Translations under genes and position numbers: made by a program
Notes under the pieces: model-generated
Told to the model about the DNA's origin: nothing
The model's input: only the letters and a program-made list of their open reading frames with translations
Databases searched by the model: none
In this document: piece after piece, positions 1 to 10,451 of the stretch
Layout of the letters: every line of letters starts with the position of its first letter
Numbering within the stretch: position 1 is the first letter of the stretch
Assembly: GCA_029215795.1 (NCBI GenBank)
Contig: JARDYH010000005.1
Location: forward strand, 162,899,814-162,963,813
Direction of reading: 5' to 3'
From: Anniella stebbinsi
Taxonomy: Eukaryota > Chordata > Lepidosauria > Squamata > Anniellidae
DNA: 64,000 nt

Positions 1-600
1 GAGTAGGGATCCAGAGGGGGATCCAGACACAGCGGGAATGGTCCTCTGGCTGCTCCACCGTCATGCTGAAGAACCACTGATTCTGAGAGAGTACCATTGC
101 TCCCAGCAGCACGAGAGAAAAAGGAATTACTCTGCTGGGACCCTGTCTGCCAGGAGCCACACACCCCTTGGCCACTAGGCCTCTGCTGGACTGACCTCGG
201 GCCAACAGAGGCATACGTAAATGATACCATGCACACGCCACACCGAAATGACACCCACATTGCAGGAATGGCCCTTCGGCTGCTCCGCTGCCCCCGGCAA
301 TGCGCTATTGCTCCTGGCAGCAGTAGCAAAAAGGAATCACTCTGCTGGGAGCCTCTCTGCTGGGAGCCGCACTTCAAAGAGGCCAGGAGGGAGGATCCTG
401 AAGGCTAATATCACCTCCTAAGCCCCTCCTCTGGCCAGTGTCACCACAAAGCCCCACCAATGTTGGGGCGTGAGGAACTTCTCCTCATTCCCCCCCTCAC
501 CTGCAATGGCCCTCCCATGGTTAGGCAAGCCAAACACAGAGTAGGGTATCAGTGTCCATGGTGTTTAATAAATAAATGAATAAAAACAATGTCCTTTATG
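1..600. repeat. Two diverged tandem units, no gene recognised
   Basis: Two diverged copies of a segment of about 110-130 bp lie roughly 229 bp apart, near 34-165 and 264-375. Both contain a GGAATGG...GGCTGCTCC stretch, then GCTCC(C/T)-GCAGCA, then AAAAAGGAAT followed by ACTCTGCTGGGA. Short open frames cross the region but show no domain and differ between units. This is probably a remnant of a tandem or dispersed repeat. Nothing else is recognisable up to the L2 fragment at 661. Confidence 0.4.
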
Positions 601-660
601 ATTGAGGACATTTTTTTCCTGGTATGCAGAAATGTCAGCAAATAATTCTACAAGAGAGTT

Positions 661-905
661 CACAACAACAACAACAACAATAATAATAATAATAATTTAT
701 TTCTTACCCGCCTCTCCGTCTGGATCGAGGCGGGGAACAACAACATGATAAAATACATAAAACTGATTAAAACATGACACATATTATTAAAACTGCATAA
801 AAATCCTAAAACATCCTAAAAACATCCTTAAAACATTCTAAAATTCCACTGGATATGCCTGCCGGAAGAGAACAGTCTTTATGGCTTTCTTAAATTCTAA
901 AAGAC
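661..905 (-). mobile_element. L2-clade LINE, 3' end fragment
   Basis: Read on the minus strand, the segment runs from a TCTTCCGGCAGGC-like coding end through an A/T-rich 3' UTR to CCCCGCCTCGATCC, GAGGCGGGTAAGAAATAAAT and a (TTA)n/(TTG)n tail. The same order and motifs end the long L2 at 57320-59311, so this is a 5'-truncated relative of that subfamily. The microsatellite-like tail at 661-699 belongs to the element. Confidence 0.75.
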
Positions 906-1764
906 AATTTAGTCTTTTAAAAAAAATCCCTGGATGCACTCCCTAATGAAATGTGCTGCACACACCTATGTTCGTGGTCTGAACATGGACACGCTGGCTT
1001 GGGCGATGCATACAAAAACACTTACGAATGTTCATGCAGGCATGATTTGGAAATAGGACTGAACAAACTTGTGTTTGAAAAAATGCTGTTACTGAAAGTC
1101 AAAAGGACTCTGTCAGCAACTTAACTCTGAGGGATTTGTTTTGTTTTTATTCTAGCATATAGATATTGGTGCTAAGCTGAAAATTTCTCCTATGAGAATT
1201 TCAACCATTCTCATTCAATTTGATAGAAAAGGAATTGCTTTCAAACAAATTCAACGGAGAAGAAATTTCAGAAAAATTCTCATGGGTTTTGTTCAGTGTT
1301 CTTCTACTTGCCTCCTTATGAGATGACTGAGGGGGGGGGGGGGCTGAGCATCCTGCCTTTCATTGTAAATCATCTCTCTGACAGTCTGTAGCCTCCTTCA
1401 CTTCCCACAGTTCCCACCCAGGGGAAGACATCATGAATGCATTCCTCCCACAGGATTGTTCTGGATCAGGAAATGCAGGCAGCCTGGGAGACTGTAGAGC
1501 AATGAAGAGATGTGTAATAGAAAGAAAAATACAGACAGCACCCTCAGCCACCTTACAATAATTAAGTAAGGTCAAAAACACCACCAACACACATTCAAAA
1601 TAAATTATACAATGCCCTGAGAATGAGGCAGAAAAATGGAAGTCCCTTTCATGGGGAAAGAAAACTTTCAAGAAATTCCCAAGATTTTTCTTTTTTTTTA
1701 CCTCCTAGAAATTAAAGGACACTTTTCAGAATTTTCTCTACATTATCTTCACCATTATTTTTTT
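906..1764. other. No gene seen; shared 28-mer and poly-G run
   Basis: No coding domain or splice structure is recognisable. A 28-bp string at 944-971 recurs exactly at 15702-15729, so this is likely an edge of an unnamed dispersed repeat. A run of 13 G residues lies at 1331-1343. Confidence 0.35.
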
Positions 1765-2974
1765 GCGGCAGCTGCATTCTCTCACCTTAATTCCCTGGAG
1801 TGATGCTCTTGCCTGGTTCCAGTCCTACCTTGATGGAAGGGCTCAGTTGATTACCATGGGCACTTGTTCATCTGCCCCCACAGCCCTCCCCTGTGGAGTT
1901 CACAGGGTTCTAGCCTCTCACCTTTCATGTTTAATGTGGATGTGAGGTGGCTGGCAGAGTTAATTAAAGCCCATGGGCTGAGGTACCGTATGTATGCAAA
2001 TAACACCCAGCTTTACATCTCGGTGGGCTCAGACCTCTGTGGGGCACTTGCTGTCCTGTCTTGATGCCTGGCTGAGATCTGTAACTGGATGTCCAGAAGT
2101 AAGTTGAAGTTTAATCTGGCGAAGACTGAGTTAATGGTGGTTGGTCGAGGTCAGCGGCTGGCAGATTCAATGCAGGACCTTGCAGATGTTTCATTTTCAG
2201 GAATCTGTTCGAGGATTGTGACCGAGGCGCAAGACCTGGGTGTCATTCTTGACCAGTCCTTAACTATGTCATTACAGGTGGGGGCTGTTGTCCAGAGCTG
2301 TTTTTACCAATTACATATGCTCCGCCAAGTTCGCCCCTTTTTATCAGAGGTCAATCTTACCATCGCAGTTCATGCCCTGGTCACCTCCAGGCTAGATTAT
2401 TGCAACTGGCTGTATACAGGGCTTCCCTTGCAGCAAATCCAGTGCCTACAGGCTGTACAAAATGCGGCAGCCAGGTTGGTCAAGGGGCTTCCAAAGTGGT
2501 TCTCTATCACTTCGGTGGTTCAAGAGCTCCACTGGCTGCCGGTGGCTGCTAAGGTGAGCTACAAGGTTTTATTAACTATGTAAAGCCCTGCACTGCTTGG
2601 GCCCTGGTTACGTGAGTGCTCACCTTGCTCCTGTGTCCCACCATTGGCAGACCCACTTTCAGGGACAGGGTGACCTGATCATCCCCCGCTACAATTTGGA
2701 ATGTGCGGGGGGCAGGGCTTTTTCAGTGGTTGGCCCCCGATTATGGAACAATTTGCCACTGGAGATTAGACAGGCTCCCACCATCAATTGTTTTAAACGC
2801 CTCTGTAAGGGGTTCTAATTTTCACAAGAGTTTGGGGAAGGGGTGATTTAAATTTTAATGTGGGCTGGGGGTTCTTAATCAAAATTGTTTTATGTGTTAT
2901 TGTAAAGCGCCACAATGCCAGAAATGGTGAGGTGGCACTATAAAAATGTTTTTAAATACATTTTAAATAAATAG
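1765..2974 (+). mobile_element. Degenerate L2-clade LINE (RT C-terminal half and 3' UTR)
   Basis: Successive open segments match the second half of an L2 reverse transcriptase: the stretch before the active site, SKLKFNLAKTELMVVG, VHALVTSRLDYCNWLY, QNAAARLV, HWLPV, then RAFSVVGPRLWNNLP near the C-terminus. These pieces sit in different frames with stops between. The catalytic YADD box reads YANN at 1993-2004. The 3' UTR ends with TGTAAAGCGCC...GCACTATAAA and an AAATAAATA tail at about 2974. The copy is old and cannot encode an active RT. Confidence 0.85.
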
Positions 2975-3974
2975 GTATATGGGGCATTGCGGAGAATGCA
3001 AAATGGGCTCCTGGTTGCCAACGCAGTTGATGCTGTTGCCACTTGCAGTGGCAGTGCAAACCAAGCCAAAAGCCTTTCAGAAAAAAAGAAGAAGGAAGCT
3101 GTTCTATAGCCCTTGCCAATGGTGATGCCTACCTGTGAGAAATTGTTGGAGGATTTCTCTCCTCCTGGAGAAATTCGGTGAAATTGTCCCCCCAATTCCT
3201 CTACCCACAAATAGGGTGGAGAATTTTGAGAGGCGGCTTGTGCACAGCTCTAATAGGTATATAGAGGGCAGCAGAAGCAAAGTCCATTCTATTCCTGCAG
3301 TCCTGATGGTGGTATGCTTTAAGTGCTTTTAAAATGGAAAAGGGCACAATTATTATTATTAATAATAATAATAATTGGCATCTTGTTGTTCTAATGTAGA
3401 AGCAGTTGTAAAGTATGGAATGGTGGTTAGAGGTGGGCGGACACACCACCCCGTCGGATGCTCACCCCATCTAAAGGGCCCCTCCCCAATAAGACCACTA
3501 CATCCAGGGTCTAAAATTACCAAGTTCCACTGCACCACTACTTAAAAGGAAGAGGTAAAAATAAGATAAGAGGGGGACTACAGCCTATAAGCACCTTCGG
3601 TTTGGCTCCATGATCTCTCTCCCACCCGCCTATATACAAGGCCTAATCCCTTACTCAATGTTAATCAAGACAGACCATCTAGCCACTGTGGAACCCAAGA
3701 TATGAGGCAAAAAGGTGAAGCCACTAATCTGACTATCCAGTTTGTGAGAAACTAGCCAACTCCAATGCATGAGTGTTTTAACCAACACATGAAGTCATAG
3801 CAATGGATCACACACCCACTATCCAAGTGTGTTAACCTTTCTGGGTATGTTAGGTCTTTTGGGGGTTAGGGAGTATTTGGAACCTCATAAAAGCAATTTA
3901 GAAATCCAGGAGTATCCTGTAGCTGGGCTTGGACAATTGTGTGTCTATCAAAAAACAAAAGGTAGCAGCCAAGA
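2975..3974. other. No gene seen
   Basis: Mostly A/T-rich sequence with a short (ATT/AAT)n stretch near 3345-3375. No exon, RT or other domain is recognisable on either strand. Short open frames lack any family resemblance. Confidence 0.4.
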
Positions 3975-4442
3975 CAGCAGTCTATGACCACAATTCCTGA
4001 TGGAACGCCTTTCCCGACATGAACCTACCCGAACACTACGTTCAACATCTAAGGCCCTCCTTCGAGTGCCTACTCCGAGGGAAGCTCGGAGGTCGGTAAC
4101 AAGGGAGAGGGCCTTCTCTGTGGTGGCCCCCCAATTATGGAACAATCTCCCTGACGAGGCCCACCTGGCGCGGCCCACCTGGTGCCAACACTGTTATCTT
4201 TTTGGCACCAGCTCAAGACTTTCCTCTTCTCTTAGGCATTTGGCAATATCTGAGGAGCCTGGGTTTGTTTTTGTTTTTGTAGCTTTTCGGGTTGTTGTAG
4301 TAGTTTTAAATGTATGTGTGTCTGTTGTATGTTTTCGCTGTTTTAATTTTTGTATATTGTTTTTAATTGTTTTAATCCTATGTAAACCGCCCAGAAAGCT
4401 TCTGCTATGGGGCGGTATACAAATGTAATAAATAAATAAATA
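3975..4442 (+). mobile_element. L2-clade LINE, 3' end fragment
   Basis: The translation MERLSRHEPTRTLRSTSKAL and then RAFSVVAPQLWNNLPDEA matches the C-terminus of the L2 subfamily also found at 47917-51125 and 61461-61990. A (GTTTTT)-rich UTR follows, then TGTAAACCGCCCAGA, GGGGCGGTATACAAATGTAA and an (AATA)n tail. A short extra segment near 4160-4185 disrupts the coding end. Confidence 0.85.
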
Positions 4443-5279
4443 ATTTTTAAACTCTGTTTGGTTTTTTTCCTCTCTCTCTTGTTCTTAGGTGTTTTCTTTT
4501 ATCCATCCCTCATTCCAAATAAAGTTTTGTTGGAGTCCATGATGCTTCTTGTATATAACGCCCTTCTGCATTAGTGCTGTTCAATTCCCAGCACCTTTAA
4601 CTATGAAATGTAGGCTTCTCTATGTCACAGCATGTGATGCTCAGCCAGAAAGAGCACTCACAAGCAAAGTGCCCAGGTGTGTTGTAGCAGCACGTGCTAT
4701 GCGAGCGAATTGGAACTGCAAACTGTGGTGCAACTTCCTCTCCCCCTGGAGAAATTCCAGCGGACGCCCATGTCTTGGAGGAAGAACAGATGAAGTCCTC
4801 TGACTCTCTGTTTGATATGTGATCTACCAATGCCCCTGCTCTTCCCCTTTTCACAGGAGCCATTGCCTCAGAGCAATTGTCTGGGCAGATCTCTGCAGAG
4901 TCAGGCACACTCCAAGAAAGCCAGGTGACAGTGGTGCAAATTCGGACTCTGGACTTAATGAAAATAATGAGTGGACTCTGGAAGGAAAGGTGGCACCCTC
5001 TCCACGCTAGTGCCTCCATGCCACACTCCCTATTAGTCTGCTAAGGGACTGAGTCCTGAGATCTCCCAGCAACTGTAAGTCTACTGAGGTCAGAGGGGAG
5101 AAGCAACCTTGTATTAAAGGAGATGATGGCAATTGGGGCAGCTCTAAAGACCTGGGCACAGCTCAAAAGATCTGGATCCTCTTATAACAAAGAGCTCTTA
5201 GGCAGGAGAGGCTTCTTATTTTAGAAGGCCCTCAAGAAGTCAGGCAGGAAAGTTGACCTCCTGTGTGTGAGTTTAATAA
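4443..5279. other. No gene seen
   Basis: No recognisable domain. A piece near 4900-4960 (CCAGGTGACAGTGGTGCAAA and following) resembles 42950-43000, suggesting a shared old repeat or paralogous DNA. Open frames here are short and unconserved. Confidence 0.3.
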
Positions 5280-6203
5280 TAGGGATGTGCATTGTATCTG
5301 ATCCGATGTTTGATTCCGAAGCGAAGTGCTTGCCTTTGGTGGCAATTAATTCTTGAAAAATGGGTTGCATTGGGGGAAAGACAATGCCTTCTACTTTTTT
5401 ATTTTTAAAGATAGAACCTTGAAACTTGGCCACATTAGAGATAACATGTAGTTAGTACTGTGTGAGAAATTTCAGAAACATGGGTTTAAGCGTGTAGTGG
5501 CAAGGTATTTTTGTAAATATTAGGAAATAAATGCATTTTAACTTTTTTATTTTAAAAAATAGAAGCATGAAACTTGGCCACATGGCAGATGGGTTTGAGG
5601 TACTTATGTGTGAGAAATTTCAGAAAGATAGGTGCAGGTGTGTAGTAGCTATGGATTTTTTACTTTAAAAGTTCCAAAACAGTGGATTTGACAGCTGTCA
5701 AACAGCAGTACCCCTCCCCTGCCTTCTCCCCCCACTGTCAGGCAAGCATCTCTGTTTCTGAAATTTCACACACATAAGTAGCAACATACCATCTGCAAAC
5801 TGGCAAGGTTTCTTGTGTGGATCTTTAAAAATAAACAAGTTATAGGCATTCCTGGTTCGTTAGTAAAAAATTCATAGCTACAAAATGCCTGCATCTATCT
5901 TTCTGAAATTTATCACACAGAAGTACCTCAAACCCATCTGCAATGTGGCCAAGTTTCATGTTTCTATCTTTAAAAATAAAAAAAGTTATAGGCATTTCTT
6001 TAAACAATAGAAGGCTATGGGGAAAACCATCCCAAAATGGTGTCCAATGCTCCAATTTTATCTAATATGAATCGGATAAATAAAAAATCGGATCGGATAA
6101 AATTGGAACTCCTGAAAAAAAAACGGTATCGGGTATCAGATGTCCTGTTTCCCCCGAATCGCTTCGGAATCAGACATCGGATCTGATACAATGCACATCC
6201 CTA
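5280..6203. mobile_element. hAT-like foldback transposon, copy 1 (AT-rich interior)
   Basis: The ends are inverted copies: TAGGGATGTGCATTGTATC at 5280 and its complement ending at 6203, with GATCCGATG next to the left tip and CATCGGATC at the right. The interior is a foldback. Two forward units of about 155 bp (near 5395-5520 and 5550-5680), each with AACTTGGCCACA and GAAATTTCAGAAA, are answered by two reverse units (near 5750-5840 and 5870-5995) with TTTCTGAAATTT and TGTGGCCAAGTT. No transposase frame is present, so it is non-autonomous. No clear target duplication is seen, so this is likely an older copy of the family at 13774 and 35910. Confidence 0.75.
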
Positions 6204-7439
6204 CTCACAACAATATTAATATAGCTTGTGAAACTTGCCAACACAAAACATCTGTAGATTATATGGAAGTTAGTATAACAGCAACAGGAAACAGCTATGT
6301 TCTTCTCAAGACACTTGTCAGCCAGTTTTAATCTGCTGGCTCGGCAGGATCAGCCTCTATAGAGAATATTTTAATCACAAGATTAAATAAGCAATAAGTA
6401 TTGATTTCTGAGCCATTGAAATGCTCATACCTTGATCATTCTTTCCACACCATTACACCACCCATGCCCCAAAGTATGCTGTAATTTGGCCTCTTGTAGA
6501 GACATAAAACCAATTCAATTATGCCCTTAAATGCTACCTACATATGTTCTGCAAATCCCCATTCAGTAATGTGGAGGACCATGCCATTTCCAGGCCATTG
6601 AAATCTTGGCAGTCATTCAGAGACCTGAATAGTATAAAACACCTTGGGCAAAACTGGTGCAACCTTTTGCAATACGTAGCCCTCAGGTGGAAATATCTAG
6701 AGTTCAATCTGTTTTTCATCCTGAAGGGCTACAGGAGAAAAGGAGACTGAGTTGGTGACAAACGGCCCTGAGGAAATAGAGGAGGGATAGAAAGTGACAA
6801 AAAAAGACAGATTCTGAGGACGCTGAGAAAAGGACAGGAAAACAGCAACAGCCAGTGGCCCCCAATACTTTTGGGTCAATGGACACATTTGAGGGAGTGT
6901 CATGTGGTCTCTCACAAAATGGCTATGAACAAGGGTGCCCTGTCCATTCGTAAAATGGATGCCTATGATGGGCATAGCCTATCACAAAGCACTCAGTAAC
7001 CAAAAGGCAAACTGAAACAAAAGCTCTTAGTTTAAAATACACATTGTAATTTTTTAAAAAACTTATGAAATAAAATATAAAAATCGGGGCCTTGCAGACA
7101 CCAAGAGAGGCATTCGTAGACACATTGGCACCAGCTGGAAGGACGTTGCAGAGCCTACAGCTAAAGTAGCCAGATGTCCTATTTTGCCAAAGATATCCCA
7201 CTGTTTGAAGGTCTGTCAGAGGACACTCCTCTATTTAAGATCCCCTCGACTAGAGGGGCTGTTCAGCCTAGTTTGGGGTCAGAAATTTCCTCCCTCCCTT
7301 ATTTCACCACTGTATGGATGGAGGCCCCATTATTTCCACCACCCCACAGGGTTGCAGTTAGGAAATGTGTGTTTACATTGGGAAAAAATGCATTTACATC
7401 TGACTTACTGCAGCTACAGTGGCCTTCCAGAAACTCTCA
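6204..7439. other. No gene; old hAT-like remnant near 6855-7060
   Basis: The segment around 6855-7060 resembles 20418-20590 and 24915-25060: a (C/A)AG(G/T)GG..CCCAA tip-like start, TTTTGGGTCA, several CAAAATGGCT blocks, then CAAAAGGCAAACTG. This looks like a decayed Charlie-type hAT family. No host gene is recognisable. Confidence 0.35.
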
Positions 7440-8018
7440 AAATAAGGTTCTAGTCCCCACTTGGCCATGGAAGCCCACTGGGTGACTTTGGGCCAGGCAC
7501 AGACTCTCAGCCCAACATACCTCATATGGTTCTTATTGTGAGGATAAAATGGAGAGGAGGAGGTTTATGTACGCTGCCTTGGCTTCCTTGCAGAAAATCT
7601 GTGGTGCAAATCTATGGTGCATGCGACCACACTTAGAATACTATGTACAGTTCTGGTCACCACATCTTAAAAAAATACATTGTAGAACTGGAAAAAGTGC
7701 AATTAAAATGATCACGAGACTGGATCATATCCCCTATGATGGAATGATGGAAGGTTACAACAGCTGGTATTGTTTAGCTGGGGGAAGGGGGAAGGAGGCT
7801 GAGGGGAGACATAATAGAGGTATACAAAATTATGCATGGTGTAGAGAATTTGAAAAGGAAGACATTTTTCTTCCTCTCCTGTAATACTAAAACCCAGGTT
7901 GGCGGCTGTGTGAACAGAGTACTGGACTAAATGAACCCTTGGTCTGATCCAGCAGGGCTTTTCTAATGCTTTTATGTTCGTGAAAAGGCAGGATATAAAT
8001 GCAACAAATAAATAAATA
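7440..8018 (+). mobile_element. MIR/CORE-type SINE split by a CR1 insertion
   Basis: The left part (about 7440-7595) shows a box-B-like GGTTCTAGTCCCC, then GGGTGACTTTGGGCCAG, CTCTCAGCC, TACCTCA and GAGGATAAAATGGAGAGGAG. The right part (about 7980-8018) completes it with AAAGGCAGGATATAAATGCA and an (AATA)n tail. The same core is uninterrupted at 32395-32590. The CR1 at 7600-7979 lies between the halves. Any RNA polymerase III activity would have come from the tRNA-like head, which is degraded. Confidence 0.7.
7600..7979 (+). mobile_element. CR1 LINE, 3' fragment
   Basis: A translated RPHLEYYVQFWSPHLKKI segment is the characteristic CR1 carboxy-terminal region. The element ends with CTTGGTCTGATCCAGCAGGG and TTTTATGTTC, the CR1 subfamily terminus also present at 29473, 35105 and 53830. 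Deletions remove most of the region between. It lies inside a SINE, so it is younger than that SINE. Confidence 0.75.
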
Positions 8019-8730
8019 TTTTCTTCTGGAGCCATCCAAAAGCAAATCTCCCTCCCAAATGCTGTAGAAGCTAGACTTTGCTTGGTAAATAGCCCTGGAA
8101 TGAAACATGAGGAGGGCTGGTCTAAAACCGTTGTAAATAAATTAAATAAACCAATTAGCCCTCCGAAGCATCTCAGAAAAAACAACAGTGAGACATGACA
8201 GCACTCCTCTCCTATTTGTCTTTTTATCAGCCCTCTCTAACTGGACACACCTCCTGATATGTTGGATCACAACTCCCATCATCCTCAGCCAGTTGGTACC
8301 AGGTTGGGGAAGAACGGTCGATACCCTTATGATCCCTGGCAAGAGCTGGCCTTTCCTTGCTCTCCCGCGCTGGGGTCTACACCCTTCCTTCCAGGAAATG
8401 GGAGGCAAGGGAACAACAGAGGGGGGTCTCAGTCCCTGTAGCCTCCGCCCCATTCCCAATTAAGCCCAACTGACTGTGGCCCCAAACCCTTGAAGCCAAA
8501 CACAGTCTCTATGTACTCTTTCACCATTCTTTCGTCCTCTCTCCCTTCCCTTCTGTGTTCTGCATGCAGAGGTTCACTCCCATAGCAATAATAAACAATA
8601 CTCAATGGATGTTGTTCTCGGACTTTAGATAGCTCCTTTAGAGTTCTGACTGGTTCTGACCAAAACCTGGAGCGGATTCACCACCCCACTGACATGGGAG
8701 CCACCACCCTCCACAGACACAGACACACAC
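8019..8730. other. No gene; dispersed palindrome fragment
   Basis: Near 8245-8310 is GATATGTTGGATCACAACTC followed by CCATCATCC, one arm of a dispersed palindromic repeat present more completely at 21138, 26318, 34061 and 55197. No further exons of the minus-strand TRIM gene (coiled coil, 23-nt exon, B30.2) were recognised here or lower in the window. Confidence 0.35.
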
Positions 8731-9126
8731 CTTATACTCCTGGGCAGCTTCCTCCATGGGCACCAGATGGTGTCCTCTGTGCTCCTTGAATGCACCACAC
8801 ACCACGCAGATGAGGGCTTGATCATCTTTACAGAAGAGCGTCTGACACGCACCCCTCTTCCCTTCCCCGCTTTTCTCCTCCTCTATTTTCCTGATGATTT
8901 CCACAAGGTTTCCCAGTTTTCGATTTGGCCTTATGTTCCTCCGCTTCATCTTAGCTCTGCACTGTGGGCAAAAAGCGGGTGTGTTGGGTCTCTCCCAGCA
9001 CTTCTTCAGGCAGGCCCGGCAGAAATTGTGCCCGCAGTTCGTAGTCATAGGGTCGCTGAAATATTCCAGGCAGATGGAACATGTTGCTTCATCGAAGAGC
9101 TCCTGCTGGGGTCTCCCCGCTGCCAT
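8731..9126 (-). CDS. TRIM-family first coding exon (RING plus shortened B-box), orphan
   Basis: Starting at ATG 9126 in a good context (GCAGCCATGG), 132 codons encode a C3HC4 RING typical of TRIM E3 ubiquitin ligases: Cys16, Cys19, Cys31, His33, Cys36, Cys39, Cys53, Cys56. A B-box 2 begins at Cys94 and keeps Cys99, Cys107, Cys110 and His116. Relative to the paralogue at 21453, about six codons are missing in frame between Thr96 and Leu97, removing the second zinc ligand (His). The exon ends at AAG before a donor at 8729-8730 that lies in a GT-rich stretch. No coiled-coil or B30.2 exon follows on this strand in the window, so this is an orphan, truncated or relocated gene. In the family this exon supplies E2 binding. 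Function today is uncertain. Confidence 0.75.
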
Positions 9127-9290
9127 GGCTGCTTCTCCTTAGTTTCAGTTTCTGATTTCAAATAATGTCAGGGCGTTTACTTCCTGAGATCCGTCTCCAG
9201 GGGAGTATCAGCTGTGGAACAAAGAGAGAAACCGGAAGAACCTCTTCGCCTTTGTATAATAGATTGGCTGAGACGAAATAGAAATTCGTC
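9127..9290 (-). promoter_or_regulatory. Candidate interferon-type promoter of the minus-strand TRIM exon
   Basis: AGTTTCAGTTTC at 9141-9152 is an exact match to the ISRE/IRF core (GAAANNGAAA on the other strand), 15 bp upstream of the ATG at 9126. A second one, GAAATAGAAATT, is at 9275-9286. An inverted CCAAT box (ATTGG) is at 9264-9268 and a TATA-like TATTATACAAA (minus strand) at about 9251-9261. Many TRIM genes are interferon induced. Use of these sites is inference from motif match only. Confidence 0.4.
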
Positions 9291-10096
9291 TTTTGTTATT
9301 TGTGCTTCTGTTCAGTTCCTTCTCCTCCCTTCCCCTGCTCTCAGGACCACCCCAAGACATTTTGTTGCCCAAGGTGGAACAGCACGTGGTACCCCCTCAC
9401 CAAATCTAGATACCCAGTTCCCATGGCTGGAAAGCCAAGTGATTTTGGGATGGTGCAAAAAACAGAATGAAATGGGCCAGAACAGCCCCTTTATTGTTAA
9501 TTTTTTTAAAAAATGCAAAAAACAATGACATATGTTAGAGGTACTTCTGAACAATGTTTCAGGACAGAGACCCTTGAATTGTTTTATTTTTATTAGCTTT
9601 ACACGTGCAGAGCATCTGCATGCTAGTACTTTATTGCTCAGTATCATAAATTTCTTTATACACACAGAGGCGGTGGCGGCTGCGGTTTTCTGGGCACCTG
9701 GGAAAGCCAGGTGTGAGGCCGACTGGGAGTCCATTGGACTCCCCCCTCCCAGCAACTCACCCTCCACTTCCCCCCCTCACCAACCTGCCTACCCACAGGA
9801 CATAGCTGAGGCCTCTGAGTCCATTGGGCTCCCCTCAGCTGCTCCCCCAGCTACCTCCCAGCTGCTCCCCCATGTGTTTATGTATCCTGTTGTTTAGTCT
9901 CTAAGTTCTACTCATAGCTCAAGCGTGCCATGCATTGCTGCAGCATTTTATATATATTACATTAGCACCATATTGCCCATATCCATCTTGAAGACAACAA
10001 AATCGCCCGGAATGCCAACTTCCAAGTGAGCCAAGCCATCCAAATTCACCAGGCACATATGATTGTATGGGAGGGATGCAATAAGCCACAAACCCA
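9291..10096. other. No gene seen
   Basis: A mixed stretch with a C-rich segment near 9730-9880. The open frames are short and resemble nothing known. It separates the divergent TRIM fragments. Confidence 0.35.
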
Positions 10097-10451
10097 GGCT
10101 GCCTCTACAAGAGAGATTTAAAGCTCTTTCAAGGCGCTTTAAAAAAATTACCTCTACAAGAACAGAGCGCAAATCGGGCGTAGAGGCGCGTTATCTCTCC
10201 GATTATGCGCATTATCGAATGCGCGTTAAACAGCGAGTTTTATTTTACTCTGGCCGTTAAAGCGCATTTTGACTATGTGAACAAGCGCTTATGCGCATTA
10301 ACTACTTGTAAAGCGCATTTTGGTCATCCGTTAATGCGCTTCGCCGCCTGTCGCCGCCTCTCGTGCAGAGGTATTAGGCGTAAATGCGCTTCAGCGATTA
10401 TGCACATAATCGCCTAACCAGGCGCAAAAGCGAATCCTTGTAGAGGGGACC
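10097..10451 (+). mobile_element. GCGCAT-rich MITE, copy 1
   Basis: A 350-bp element framed by GGCTGCCTCTACAAG on the left and the complement-like CTTGTAGAGGGGAC on the right. The interior is CpG-rich and packed with GCGCAT/ATGCGC hexamers (for example TTATGCGCATTA and TTAATGCGCTTCG). Copies lie at 12617, 22907 and, inverted, 28436. No transposase is encoded. Terminal inverted repeats and the multi-copy state make it a non-autonomous DNA transposon. The superfamily is not determined. Confidence 0.75.

Noticed and set aside
7712..8185. 157-codon minus-strand frame
   Set aside because: It runs antisense through CR1 and SINE tails and has no domain.
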